DNA of 64,000 nt from Castor canadensis (GCF_047511655.1 NC_133402.1:67274951-67338950); one strand, 5' to 3'. Counted from the first letter of the stretch, positions 11,336 through 24,840 are shown. Made by a program: numbers and translations. Notes: a model not told the origin generated them from the sequence alone.

Positions 11336-13925
11336 AATGAAAACAGAAAAGTAGGTGGAACAGCGTCCACACACTAGAGACTTTCCTGGCATTATTGGGA
11401 TCAGACTTGGGAGCCTATTTTATTTTGGCTTTCATTTTAAGCACTGTAAAGTTGTCAATTCTTTTATTCTCTTTCTTTAGTTAGCCTGTTGGTTAAAAAA
11501 AATATGCCTTCCCTGACCCCATACTCTGGAAGGGAAAAGTTTCCCTTTAGGATTTTCCAACTTATAGGTATCTTTTCAAGAAGAACCCAAATTATAGTAC
11601 AAATTTAGGCATTAATAAATGAAGAGGCTTTAGTGATGTTTTGGCAAGCATTTTCAGAAGGCAGACTATTATTTAAATAAAAACTTTATAACAGTAAAGT
11701 AAGTCCATTATGTATCAGATTTAAATAATGAGAATGACTAAAAGGTGAATTGTTAGCGATATAGTTAAGGGTTATTATTAAAGAAATAGATGCTAAGGTT
11801 TGGTGAAAGAGAGAGACTCCGAGAAATAAATGATAAAATACGGTGAAGAAAGGAGTCCCAAATATCATAAACTGAACTAGCCTGCAGAGAAAAAAGGAGA
11901 AAGGGAAGTAAGAGAAAATTAAGCAAAGATGATGTCATTAGCATTTCCAAAATGGCAAACATCCAATGAAGATGTCACAACTTCAGATTAACACAAGTCA
12001 CGTGTACACTCAAGTGCAGATAGGCCATATTCAAATATATTCTCAAAGTTGAAATTGGTTATTGCCAATAACCTTAGGTATTTTATTCTATTCTTACATT
12101 GAGTTATAGCAGCAGAAAATTTTTGAACTAAAGAGAGCTTCAATAAGAATTTTTCATCTAGCCATTGCCAGTATTTGAAAGCAAAAGAAAAATTACTTTA
12201 TGACAGATATGTTTTTCTTATTAGATACTACTTATTACTAACCTCGTGTAAGGTTTACAGTTGAAATTCAAATAATCCTTTCTGGTTTTTTTTCCCACTT
12301 TTAAAAGAATCATTGTATATTGTCGGGAAATTATAAAAGAAATCTGTTTGTTTTTTATTTCCTTCACAACTGATAGGAGAAAGCCTTATAAATAAACTGA
12401 GAAATTATAAATATTCACTTTAATCAAAAGTAGACTAAATTGTTGTATGAAATAATAAGAAACAAAACAGTCATAAATGTAGATGTTAAGTATGAAAAGA
12501 AAATGAGCTATATTTTAATAATAGGTATTATAATTTTGTATCAAAAAAGAATAATAATTACACTTGAAGCTTATGAAAAAACAGCTAATAAAGCATTTTC
12601 TTTTCACAAGTTAAAAATTATTGTTCAGAAGTTGCAAATAGAATGCAATAGAGACACTCCTATCCCAGCTTCATGCACTAAGCTGCTGTGTATTTTTGTT
12701 TCTTTTTCAGATGGAATAAGTTTGGGCAGGCTAAGACAATTCTACATGAAGTATGCTGAGGGGAGGGCTGTCGTTAGAACTGCAAATCTGGTTGCTTCTT
12801 AACCATTTGTGATCAACCCTGGTTTTTGGTTGCATGATGTGCATTTTAGTCTAGAATATCATTCTAGTGATAATACATTCATAAACAAAAATATTTCCTT
12901 GATTGAGAGTCAATTTATGAACATTTGCTAAGCCATAATTTTAAAAAATCCCCCAAACATTTTAAAATTGTCAATATTATGTTTAAATCACCCTTAAGGT
13001 ATATCATCTTCTCACTGGATTTTTAAATTTATGCTTCTTTTAATGAACGAATCCAAAATAGCTTTTTGGAAATTGAAAGCTACCCAGTCTATATTAAAAA
13101 TAGCAAGGTTGATAGAGATTTAATGAACATTTTTTAACTACATAATCATTTTATTATTTTGTCTCTTGCATGGTGACTTTAATGTTTGACCGTGGTACAT
13201 CACTAGTATAATTTAAAATATAGAAGTAAAGATTGATTAAAGATTTAAGCTTACTTAGGAATTTTAATAATAACATACTTCCAAAAACTTTAAGCATTTT
13301 CAATGGGTTGATGTAAACAACAGATAAGAAAATATGGTGGGTTCCATGTTCTAAACTATGCACTATCAGACTGATTCTTCTAATACATTCTTGACTATCA
13401 TATAATCTTTTACATATGGCACAGTTATAATTGCTGCTGGAAATGCATTGCTATTAACTTTTTAAAAACTGGGACTATTAAAGTATGCATGTCAATTTTA
13501 ATTAGTACATGGATAAAATAGGATTTGGACAAATGCATAATTTTATATTCAAAAATGACAATGAAAATATTTAGTGTCTTTCATCAGCAAAGTAGGTGAG
13601 CAAGAAAGAATTGTACATAAATGCATTAACCCAGTAGTTTTATTAAGCTGTGTTATGCATACAGTGCACTTCACGGCTGAAAACATGTCTGAGACGGCGA
13701 CGTTAGACTTCTCATTTACATTATGCACTTGGAGTTCATTCTTATGCTTGATAAAAAAATAATGCATTCTGTAAGATGGGAAGAAAATTTTACTATGTGG
13801 AAATTATCTATGAGAGTCAGTTGCTCTATGATATGTTCAGATATTGTATGATTACTCTAAACCAGAATACAAAGCACAAATTGAGAATTTGGAAGCAGAA
13901 GAGAATTTGGAGACCAGAGGAGAAG
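11336..13925. other. Non-genic AT-rich DNA; weak acceptor-like site at about 12710
   Basis: No gene or young repeat is recognised. A pyrimidine tract ending 'tttctttttcag' at about 12709 looks like a splice acceptor. Frames after it stop after 3 to 29 codons and no convincing donor is seen. The 120-residue frame at 12440-12802 crosses this site and has no domain. Confidence 0.4.
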
Positions 13926-13928
13926 AAG

Positions 13929-13958
13929 GGACAGGAGAGGACAGGAGAGGACAGGAGA
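13929..13958. repeat. Three exact copies of a 10-bp repeat
   Basis: The unit ggacaggaga is repeated three times without change. A looser duplication of 'gagaatttgga' lies just upstream. Confidence 0.9.
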
Positions 13959-14359
13959 CTATCTCAGTAGTATCATCTGGTTCCAGTGCAATGACACAGT
14001 GAGTGAGTGTGTCATTTACCAAAGACATTCTTTCTATTATAGAAAGTTCGTTACTGGATTTCCATTTGTGTTTCCTGACTGCAAAGGAGCAGTTAAAAAT
14101 CCAGGATGAGAACTGCCTTCGTCCCAGTTTGGTGAACTTCATTGCTACTCATTTGTCAGAAGTGAAAGACGGTAACATTGAGAAAACATAAGTGCATGGA
14201 CTCTTAATTTTGCAAAGTAAGCCTTAAGTAGAATTGTTTACTTTGCTGAATATTTTTCTTACCACAAAGCCCTTGTCATTTTGCATTCTTTTTTCCTTAA
14301 TGAAAATAGGAGCTTTCAAAACACTAGCCAGTTTTTAAAACTGAAACCTTATTATGAAT

Positions 14360-14490
14360 TGGCTGACTGCATTTTAGAGCTGAAAGAGGCCTTGCAGGTG
14401 ATGTCAGTCCATTCCTAGATGTTCCCAGAAAGGGAACTGAGGCTACAGAAATTAAATAACTTACCCAAATTGCATAGCTATGTAGAGGCC
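14360..14490 (-). repeat. Ancient MIR-like or MER-like fragment
   Basis: 'agctgaaagaggccttgcag', 'ggaactgaggctacagaaat', 'aacttacccaaattgcatag' resembles the very common '…gaaactgaggc…agaggttaagtaacttgcccaaggtcacatagc…' block of old mammalian repeats. The family is uncertain. Confidence 0.45.
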
Positions 14491-15629
14491 TGTAGAAGAC
14501 TTCTTTCTAGAGAAATTTAAAAAAAAAAGAATGATACCACATAATATCCATTTCCTTATACTTTTCTCATTAAAATCACCCCAAATTTCTGGACCTAGAA
14601 GACATGTAGCATAACAAAGATGTCCTCTTGAAAAGAAACTAGTGTACCTAGAAAAACATGGATGCATGCTTGTGTGCGTCTATCAGTGGACTTAGTACAT
14701 CTGTTTCCTGTCACCTTGTTTATATCTAGAAGTATAAATGACAAATATTCCTTTTTCTTAAACTATTTTGAAGGTTAATGTACTTTTCGTGAGGAATTTG
14801 CTTTTTTATTCCTTCACATAACTCCTTATCTGAGAAAGAAACTGCAATAAATAAGAAGTTAACATAGGGAGGGAGCATCCATTCAGTATTGCCTAAAGCA
14901 TGCATCAGAACTGCACTTCAGCTGTTCTGAGGATTGTGTTTTGCAAAAGGAAAAATTATCTCAGAGCGACGTGATAAAGCACTGTATATTGCGATTCCCC
15001 TGTTGTAAGCATAGCTGGCACCAACACATGCTCTGCATAAGTAGAGAAACACAAATTGAACTCTAAACGCCCCGAGAGTATTGTCCTTTCTAACACCCTC
15101 GCGTCCCGAGTGAGGCTGAATGAGTAACAAATGACTGTGCTATTAAGATACTAAACAAAAGTCATCTAGGCCCATAATATTGATATAACAGAGTCTCAGG
15201 ACTGTATTTGCTTTCATTAGTTTGTGTAGAAGAAATCTTGCTATCTTGAAAAAAAATCACACCAAGTTTGATGGTAATTTGCTCCAGGAATTTTTTTAAA
15301 AAGGAACATAGCATAGTGTGTTTTCGTAGGGACACATGTTTACCATTACAGACATACGTACAATTCTGTGATTGTGCAACTCCCGGGTTTATTTTTCCTT
15401 TTTTCACAAGCTCCACTGATAGATGTTGGTTTTGGCCTTTAAAGTTTAGCTTCTTCATCATTAGTTTCCAAATTTACAATTGAAATAGGATCTGTGTTAG
15501 ACTTGAAGCATTGATGATGGCTATATAAACAGACCTCTTTTAATATAATTAGAATGATATTCTCAAACTTGCTCGCAAGAGTATGAATTAAACACTCAAT
15601 ATGATTAAGCACTGAAATTCACAATGCTA
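14491..15629. other. Non-genic DNA
   Basis: No repeat or exon is recognised. A slightly GC-richer part at 15050-15120 has a few CpGs. Overlapping frames on both strands near 15162-15483 are not supported as genes. Confidence 0.45.
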
Positions 15630-15872
15630 ATAGATAAGATAGATAAATGATAGATAGGTAGATGATAGATAGATATAGATGATATAGATGATAGATACAG
15701 ATGATAGATTATATAGATGACAGGTAGATATAGATGATAGATATAGTTGATATAGATGATAGATAGATATAGTTGATATAGATGATAGATAGGTTATATA
15801 GATGATAGATATAGTTGATATAGATGATAGATAGATTATATAGATGATAAATAGATAGATAGATAGATAGAT
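15630..15872. repeat. GATA-type compound microsatellite with higher-order unit
   Basis: About 240 bp of interrupted GATA/GATATA/GATGATA units. Between 15709 and 15850 the block starting 'ttatatagatga' recurs at 15709, 15794 and 15836. Those spacings of 85 and 42 nt suggest a unit of about 42 nt. A pure (GATA)n run closes the array at 15850-15872. Antisense frames that translate into Tyr-Leu-Ser-Ile repeats are artefacts of the array. Confidence 0.93.
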
Positions 15873-18800
15873 CACTTGGGAGTTTGCCTTTGTTAGTGCA
15901 AATGTGAACTATGGTCTGAGTGATGGCACATGCATGGTATATGAGGTTATGTTCACAGCACAAATGCAAAAATGTGTTAGATTGCTCTGCATCCACTCAT
16001 ATTTCATTAAAAATCCACATTATTAAGATCTAATAAATCATAAACAAAAATTGCCTGCATTTATAATAGTCTCCCTAAGTTTTAGCATAGTGGCTTCTCC
16101 AGCATGAATATTTCATGTAGAACAGTATTTGAGATGCATCGATGTGACCAGACTCTGAAAGCCCGGGGACAGCTGCATCGATTTACATAGTGGGCAGACG
16201 TGATGCAAGCCCTTCATCATACCTGGTCATTTTGTGTATTTCCCAGTCACTCTGCTGACATACTTTAGAAGAAATCTCTCAGTTCTAATATTATTTAATG
16301 ATTGCTTAGATTCCGGGTTCTCTTTTAAAAATCATTTTATGAAGGTAAAATATTTTTTCCCTCAGATTAACACATACGAAATAGAAAGACTAAGTAAGGC
16401 ATATCAAGGCCAAACCTGGGTTGTGCAGAGGGGATGATGGGTTCTGGTTGACTGAGATCTGGGAATTGTGCCAAATTAATGGAAAAAATCCTGTTCTTCC
16501 TCTCCAATAGCCACAACGCTCATTATTAAGAGAAGCATATGAACCACAGGATTTGATTTTAATAACATCGATGTCTTCATTAATCGGTATGTTCCATTTA
16601 GCCTTGTTATTGAGCCATTGCTGAATTAATGCAGGACATGTTATTGCTGGACTTTCTTTGAAAAACCTCTCTTCCCTCTTTCATCATTCATTCAAGGTCC
16701 GTTATGTGTGTGTCATGTTTTTAAACAGGCCTGTGGTCCTCAATCTTTTCTTACCTCTTGTCTGAGAAGAGACATTAGGTTTGGGGCATCTGAAAAAGGG
16801 TGTGGGAATAATTATTTTTCTTTCGTTTTAATGCTGTCATGTCAAGAAGGTCTCTCTGTCACCTGCAACTGAGGTGATATTTCTTCCTTCGTCTCCAGGC
16901 CTCCTTCTAAATCAAGAGTGGTGATAGCCAACACCGCTTTGTATCTGCAGAACAAATGGTAGCCTTTGTCCAGCACAAGTCCCTAAACAAACTTAATCTC
17001 TCTAACACTGTGACAGACGACATTTAGATGTCCTTGTTATCCTTAAAATGAGTTTTATTGACAATCAGGGAACAAAAAGAAGGCCCAGATAAAGCCCAAT
17101 GTTTTATAGGCTTGCTAACAACATCTTAGTGCAGAGGGAGAGGAGAAAGCCTTAAGTTCCCCCATTTTCCCCTGCTTGGCTATGTCACCATGACAACAGA
17201 TATAGAAATCACTTAGTGACTCCTAGAAAGAAAACACGGTGACACAGTACCCCTTGTATAGCGAATCAAACTAAAGCCTTCATTCAAATGGCTATTCAGC
17301 TTGGGTATTCATGTAGAGGGTAGGGTGGATTTTACACAGGTAACTACAAGAGAGAGGCCAGGGAGGCCTCCAGTCACAGCAATGGCAAAGTCTCCGTCTA
17401 ATGAATGCATCCTCCATAGAATTTATCCATTTTAAATTTGTTTTCTTTTACTTGGAACATCATTAATGTAAAGGGCAACATTAATCAGCATCGTGTAACT
17501 TAAAAGTGCATTAAAGAGCTATCTCTCCCCCGATGCAACAAGAATCTTTTTAAGGAGTTGTGCTGGCTGGGGGTGGATTCAGGCGCATTCTGAGTTCTCA
17601 GTCAGAAGGCAAATCTGGAGAGGCCTCTACTGGTGAGTTTCTCTCTGTGCAGTTGTCTGTGAGGAGCTGCCCTGCAAAAGCTGGCCCAATTCCCTGGAAG
17701 GTGCACACAAGACAGGCACAAAACATTGAATGACGGCACTCACACTTTTGATGTTGTCATGTCTAACTGCTTTTGCTCAGGTAACACAAAAGGTGTGATG
17801 TGTCAGCTGCTCAGATGTATCGAGCTATTTTAAGATGATCCCACAAGGCAACGAAGTCAGGTGATTGCTTTCACTTTTCTGTACAGAAGACTCACAGGCA
17901 ACTTTTGGATTTAAAACCATTTTAATAGGAATTTGTTCTTCTTCATATTATAAATTTGAGGGATATATACTGCTCATACACACATCAATACATGAACCGA
18001 AAAGGCAGAAATTTATTAGATGACATTGGTGTGTTCATAAAGTGTTTTCCGTGGACTGAAAAGCTAAAGTTTTAGACCAACTACAATCGTGTAGTTGTAC
18101 AAGTGAAATTAGTATGAAAGTGTCATTGAACATGCTGCTTCACGTTAGGTCAAAACACCTCTCTGCCTTTTAAAGTAATTGGGGTGGAGGGAGAAAGAAA
18201 GACTTTTTTGTTCATTGGAACTTTTAAGTTATTCAATATTTCTTAGGATGAGGGTATTTATTTTGTTTCTGCAGACAGAAACCAAGGGGTTTTTTTTCCT
18301 CTTTGAAAAAAATCATGCACCAGAGTTTGTTGAAATGTGAAATATTTTGGCGAATCTACATTTAATATTGAAAATGTTCATTGAAAGCCTCCATCTTCTC
18401 TTGCCTTTTAACATTTGCATTTTTATATTTAATATTATTCAAAATCTTACCATATCAGGACACTATTTGATAAGCTTTATCATATCTTTCTAAAATGCCA
18501 TGGATTATTTTGTTGTTGCTGTTGGACTGACATGCTTTTTTACCTTTGGATTCCTTGCCAACATCTTTTCAGGAGGGTAGTTTCACATTTCAAATGGTTT
18601 CTTGATTATTTGAGATTAATTTTAGCCAAGTAATTCTTCATGGGGTGGTTGAGTTAGCATGGCTCCATAAATAAGCTTCTGAGTCACACAGGTAATATAT
18701 GATCTTTCAAGCCAATTCTGTTAGTTCTCTGGAAACCACTACCTTACAGTCCCAACAGTGACACCTACTGGTGGAAAGAGGATCAAAATTAGTTCAGTTT

Positions 18801-20280
18801 CTTTCTGCTTACTGTTTTGGAGACAACCAGAGATTCTGTCGGCATAAATGCACCTTCTGTACAAGCATTTTTCAGTTCTTTAAAAAAATATAACTCTTAA
18901 ACCTTCTAGATGAGTTTGAAAAATAATGTAACTATTTAATTATGAAAAAGAAAAAAACTGACTCAGAGAAGTATAACCTAAATTAACATCAAATAATGTG
19001 CAGATATATTATTCCAATGTGTTAAGTTCTTTCATAAGCACAGAAAATAAGAAGTTGAAAATTATGAAAGTCTTTTTGAATGTGCCATATTTCACAGAGC
19101 AAGAAGATGAATAAAATGCTTAAGAAAAATACTAACATATCTCCTTTCCATAAATGTGTATTAAGTGTTTCATATTTAAGAAAAAGAAAAGTTGATCCAG
19201 GAATAAAAGGGTATTCATTTCACAGTACCCCAATTGTTAGCGATCTTTTGAGTTTTATACTAACCTACCCAGAAATAATTGTCCAGAACATGAATCTTTC
19301 AATATCATAGAACACTGGAATCGCACAGAAATGTGATAATTCCTCCAGTGTGAAAAAAGCACATCATTTGCAGAGCACTGGATATAATCTGAACATACTC
19401 TAGGAAGACTTGACATTAAAACAACATTCACAAAACCAGATTTTTAGCTATGAAAAAGACATGCTATCTTCATTTCTCCTCAAAGATTTAATGAAATTCC
19501 TTTCTAAATAACATGTGTTCCTAACTTACAATAGTATTACTCTACACACCAGAAAATGTCCTGTCCTTCATAATGGCACAGTTGAAAGAAAACAGTTTCA
19601 ACTCAGGTTCAGTTGGAGTGGGTATTTTGATGCAAAATGTGCCCAGTATTTCTTTTAGGAAACTCTTCATTCATATTTCAGTGAATAAAGGAAGTAAGGA
19701 TAGCAGTTCCTTAAAATGTTATTGTCTTGGGGTTGTGATCAGGCCTATGGTAACCATTGGATCATTTAATCCTGATATGCATTTGTGAGAACTTTTGTGA
19801 TATCACTGCTTGGAAACATAAAAATGTCTCACAAATTACTGGGTAGACGGCTAGATTGGTGTCTCTGAAACCATGTTTGGCTCCACTGTGGGCTTTTGTT
19901 TGTACAACTTGACCACATGCTTTAAAACGTCATCCAGATTACAACCAGCGAGGAATGAAGTATTACTCCAGCTTCAGACGCACACTACTTTCATTTCAAT
20001 GGTACATCAGCTGATTGGTAAAATCACAGAATTCCTTCCGTGTAAGGGATGTTTTATATGTTATTATTTGTAATCTGAGAAAAAAAATCTCAAAAGGTTA
20101 TTCATGGTAATGAATTTGGTGAAACAAAGGACTTTTAAAACTCATATAAATTATAACATAAAAGTCACAAAGCATAATATTTATACAAAATCATGCTGGC
20201 AATTAAGTTGAGATACAATGAGCCCTGGATGGAAAACAAGGATGGAAATAAAAATAAAATAGCAACAAAGATTACAAAAG
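15873..20280. other. SINE-free non-genic block with possible conserved non-coding DNA
   Basis: About 4.4 kb without any SINE or LINE I can recognise. Much of it (16400-18200) is less AT-rich than its flanks and lacks simple repeats, as conserved non-coding DNA often does. It contains an RFX-like palindrome at 17184-17197. No ORF here is credible. Conservation cannot be seen from one sequence. Confidence 0.3.
17184..17197. promoter_or_regulatory. RFX X-box-like motif
   Basis: GTCACC-AT-GACAAC fits the X-box pattern GTNRCC-N(0-3)-RGYAAC with one mismatch in the second half. It is nearly palindromic. Motif evidence only; binding is inferred. Confidence 0.35.
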
Positions 20281-20307
20281 TTTTGGTTTTGGTTTTGGTT
20301 TTGGTTT
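20281..20307. repeat. (TTTTGG)n simple repeat
   Basis: Four exact TTTTGG units plus TTT. Confidence 0.92.
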
Positions 20308-20680
20308 CCGAATACCTGCCCTGGTGATTTGGCTGATCAGGAAACACAACCAGACAGAAAAGCTTCTGTTTTGCCTTTTGAGAGTTGATCCAGAGATGGC
20401 CCAAGGGATTTGTACAGAATAAAGCTTTGCAAAACCCCAAGGGCTGTCAGAAGGAAATAGTATCCAGGAGGCCAGGCCAGGCCAAATCTCCCTTCAACAG
20501 CACAGCACACAGCAGAGTCAGGGGCTGTTCTGCCGGCCGCCAACACAACTGCCTACCACGTCTGCCAAAGAGCCAGGAGCTGTTTGTGGGAAAATATCAC
20601 TTACCCTTAGCATCTGGGGCCTGTAATGATTATCCAGAGACAGAGTGGTAAGGTATGGTGGAATAAACAGCACACCATTA
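20308..20680. other. Locally GC-rich non-genic segment
   Basis: This is more GC-rich than its surroundings, with GGCCAGGCCAGGCC at about 20471 and the CpG-containing gccggccgcc at about 20531. Frames are open on both strands for 69-91 codons, which GC content alone explains. There is no clear acceptor and donor pair. It could be a regulatory element or an old degraded element. Confidence 0.3.
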
Positions 20681-21069
20681 AACACACACACACACCACAC
20701 GAAGGGTATTCTGTCTGTGCACACAGAGAGATAGCCATATATGGCCTCAAATTAGAAAGACTTCAGGATTTGAAATTCTTTCTGGTGAGACTTATTCTTA
20801 GTTATACATTCATACTTCATAATGAGATGAGGTTTTGGAAAACCAGGATTTTAGTTATATTTGTGGATATTTGCAGCTGTGTATTATAATAATCCATTAT
20901 GAAATTCATATTTCCTAAGAGGAGCTGGTTACAGCTCACTGATAGGGTTATATAAAAATTAAACATTGATCCTAGACAGGCAAACTGAAATATGTTTTGA
21001 TACTGAACTTTTCTTTCTCTTTCAGTATTCTAACATTATTTTTAAGAGAACAGTTCTGAAATACTTAGA
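20681..21069. other. Non-genic DNA with a short CA run
   Basis: A short ACACACAC run lies at about 20682-20695. Nothing else is recognised. Confidence 0.45.
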
Positions 21070-21185
21070 AAACAATTAGCAAATTCTTATTCAATATATA
21101 ACACATCATATGTATAATATAATGTATAGTTATATAACATATATAACTATGGCTAATGTCTAATATTATATACATATATATTTAA
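21070..21185. repeat. AT-rich low-complexity region
   Basis: Interrupted TATA/ATAT and 'tataatataatgtata' runs, with no regular longer unit. Confidence 0.7.
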
Positions 21186-24100
21186 GTTCGATAGAGTCCC
21201 TTCTAAAGTATAATTTTTTCTTCAATCTGAACAAATGTTTTTGAAGTTTCTAAATGTGACAATATGACTGTATTAGATTCACTCTGAATTGAGATATAGA
21301 GATGGAGGAGAGGCAGAATCTACAGAATTTACAGATTAGAGACACCTTGTGGTTAATGAAAAGTCCTTAATCCATTCTTATGTAGGGAATTTGAAGAAGA
21401 TCCTATTACTGGTGAAAGCAATAGCCTTCTGAGTCTTCAGTAAAAGGGTATGGCAGTAAGCTTCCTTATAAACATTCTGATCTAATATCAAGAACAAAAA
21501 GAATGTAGTTGTAAGTGCTGGTAACACCACCATGTACCCGAAGAGACATTTCTTCATATTGAAATTCACAAGTGCATTCCATTAAACACGTTAATGTGGA
21601 ATTTCAGAATTTTTAGAATAATAATCCCATTTATTAACACAGTGAACTCATTATTAAAACTTTTATTTTGCATGAGTAAAGCTGAAATTTCAGTTGCCTT
21701 CAGGGGACTAAACGTGTATTTCAAGGCTATGAATCCAGTGGCTACCTTGTGCATGCTTTGTGATTCGATGTGTGTGGACTGTCATCTGCTATAGTTTACA
21801 TAATAACATGCATATAACTACTTATAAACACATTTCTCATTGCATATACATTGTGTAAACTACACTACATGACCATCTTACTTCTGCATGTATAAATAGC
21901 AAAGTAACTTGGGAATGCACCACATCTAAAGCTAACATGAAGACAATGTCCAAGGGAGGGGAAATCTAGTGGAAGCACAAAACCACACAGTACACAATCG
22001 ATGCATTTTGTTTATTGTTGTTGGTTTTCATTATCACACACATGAAAAGGACAGTCAGTTTTGATAGCCCTTTTTTGAATAGATTATTTATTTTGGGGTA
22101 CCAAATGATTCTCAAAATGATTCAACTTTAGTTTTATATTTATAGCATTTCTATGCAAATTAGAAAATTATAATTAAAAGTGTTTTCTTTTGTGTTGCAT
22201 ATCTGCAGGGTGGTGGAGAAGAAGCCTGTGTTTTGAAAATGAGGCTCAATTTAAGATGAGCAAGAAGATAAGAGAGTAAACAAATTTTAAACGTTTTACC
22301 TCACCTAAAATTTTAAAATGTTCAACTGAAATAGAAAATGCTCTCTTTGACTTCTATAAAGACATAGGATAACTTCTGAATAACTGCAAAGAGCAGTAAG
22401 AATGTATAAAACTTTTCCCTGTGTGTGTTGTGTGTTTCATTTCCCACACAAGAAGCTAAAAGTCCCAGAAACGTACACAAAATCAGATCTACTTTTAAGG
22501 GCATCAAATCATTATACTTTATAAGTAGAAGAGAAAATCATTTTAAGTTTGTGACCAAACTACTTTTACATGTTCATTACTTTTGTTATATCTTTTCCTG
22601 GAAACTCTAATTTATTTCCTTGTCTTTTTGCTTTTCCCCTCTTTCATTTTTTATCCCTAAGGTTTGCATACAGCAGTTCTCATTTTAATTCTTTTAGTGA
22701 CATTTATGCCATGCCTGTAATAGTTTTTTGAAGTTTAGTTGGTTTATTAACCCAGCAGTGTAATTAGGTGTTCTTTATATGTCTAGCATGTAATATTATA
22801 CACAAAAGCATTTCATCCACATCTCAGTGTATTAAAGCAATTGAATTTGAAATTTATGAAGACTGTACGTGGCAGAACTACTCAGCTCTTTATGATCTTA
22901 ACATTTTAAATTGTGAGAAAGAAGAGGACATTCAGGCATTAAAGCCAGCACTGTTTAAATCATTAACTAAACACATAGCCATGATTCCCAGGATTTTTTT
23001 CCCTCTAACACACCAGTTAAAGTTGGAAAGGACAAGTGAGATGCACGTTCCCTGTGTTCATCCCGTGTTCCTTACAACTGTCCAAATCGTGTTAGAATGT
23101 GCTTATAATGATGTTATATGATGTTCTTGTGGAACCTGCATTCTTGGAGAACCTAATATTGATTTACTGTGTCTTTTGCCCATCTTTGAACAGCCTAGAT
23201 AGCAATTACAGCTGTTGGTGGTATCTATTTTGTCTTTTCATAATTGTCATTTCTCGTTCTACTTAAGATTAAAATATGAAAATTGTAGTATGTACACATC
23301 AACAGTGCATTAGCCAAGTTATCAGCAATATCCGTGAAACACCATTATTTTAACCATGGTTCTGTGTATTTCCTCTTCATTTTATTTATGAAAATTGCAT
23401 GCTACAATATAAACTTGAGCAAGAAATGCATTTGAAGGTGAGCTTCTCTGATGCTAAGTCCTTACCAGGAGCCTTCTATCTTACTGAGAAATTACCCTGG
23501 TCTCCCCCACACCTGCTTGCCTCTACCAAGTGCTCTCTGCCCTCAGACCAGGATTTGTGACAAGCAAGAACTGCCTTGTTAGTTTTCAACTATCACTTTA
23601 AAGAGCCCTAGCAGCTTTTGAGCTCTCTCTTCTACTCTGTTTCCATGTAGGAAAATGGTATTTTATACAAGGAAAATAATTTTTATTACAGAGCAGGCTT
23701 GAAATGAGTTCTTCCTAATCACCAATAGGCAGGTATAGATTTCTTCAGAGCACTGTGAAGAGCTGACTCCAAACTTAAATGTATCTCATTTGAAGAACAA
23801 ATGCACATCCATGGGGTGGGGAAGTGTGGGGAGGGCATTATTGGGCTTCTTTTTTTAGGAAATATATCAAACAAAAGTTGTACAACAATTTTTAAAGCAG
23901 AAAGAGAAAAACTCTTTTTTCAACTCTTTTGGGATTATTTTCCTGGTCAATTTATATCAGACCTACAGCTTGAAATAATTGATTCATTGTTTGACTGTAT
24001 CTTGACTCAAGAAACCTTGAATTGCTTGAGAATGCTTTGTGTGTGTGTTATAATACAAAAATAAATATCATACTTCAAAATGAAACTGAATAAATACTCC

Positions 24101-24239
24101 AATACCCCTCCCCTCACACAGAGTACACCAATACTCTCCTGTGAGCAAACTAAATCCAGCTAGTTCCTGAAAGGAATTCATTTTAAGAATCACATTTTAA
24201 AAATTATTTTATCACATTTTTTGGAGACTTCTAAAAAAA
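21186..24239. other. Non-genic DNA without recognised repeats
   Basis: About 3 kb with no SINE, LINE, RNA gene or exon that I can support. The 117-residue frame at 22768-23121 has no domain. Splice-like signals are not paired. Confidence 0.45.
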
Positions 24240-24840
24240 TGACTGTGCTCGCTGTGAGGAAATTTATAAATGCATCTGCAACCTGAACCAGAGGCCTCTC
24301 CTTGTGCTGAGGCTGTGCAGGGCATTTGTGAGAGTTGTTATCATTGTTACTGCAACCTAACTAGTACAGGCTTTCTGGTACACAAGAGAATTTTGACAGG
24401 GTTGACTCCAGACAGCTTTCCAGCTGAGGTCTGGGGCCTTGCTGAACCTTCAAAATTTTCCCATTTGAGCTGCATCAAAGTGAAGGAAATTCAAGGATCA
24501 CTAACGTCTCAGATGGTAGCACTTGCCCTAACAACGAAGGTTCAGGAATTCTTTGGAGCAGCGGAGGTCATTTTTCTCCCCTTTTCTCCGAATGCTTTTC
24601 TCTATTAATCAGAGCTCAGAGCTCAGATTGGTCTTCAACTTCCTCCCAATCCGTGCTAAGCCTGTCATTTCTAGCTATTATTTGCTTTAATGGACTTTGG
24701 CTGATCCCTTATGAAGCTTTGGATGTGAGAATAATAAGGCTGGAGAGTAACGGGCATAGACATGGGTGTGGGTTTGCCTGCAGATTAACCGTAGCAGATG
24801 GGTTTTATTGCGGCTTCCTGTGTACTGAGTGTTGATTGAG
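24240..24840. other. Candidate conserved non-coding segment
   Basis: This stretch is free of repeats and denser in short motifs, such as ctattaatc, gattggt and attaaccg. A tandem 7-mer gagctca lies at 24612-24625. The 112-codon frame at 24270-24608 shows no recognised family and no flanking splice sites. Regulatory function is an inference from composition. Confidence 0.25.

Noticed and set aside
12686..12730. Acceptor-like 'tttctttttcag' at about 12709 as an exon start
   Set aside because: Frames after it are short and the nearest GT sites are weak; not enough for an exon.
12440..12802. 120-codon plus-strand frame
   Set aside because: No domain, AT-driven composition, and it runs through a splice-like site without a paired donor.
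15630..15872. CRISPR array
   Set aside because: The repeats are contiguous without unique spacers, and the window is mammalian.
15627..15996. Minus-strand frames rich in Tyr/Leu/Ser/Ile
   Set aside because: Translation of the GATA microsatellite; no gene.
22768..23121. 117-codon plus-strand frame
   Set aside because: No recognised family, no promoter or splice context; expected by chance in 64 kb.
24270..24608. 112-codon frame as a gene
   Set aside because: No domain or splice sites. Kept only as a candidate non-coding conserved segment.
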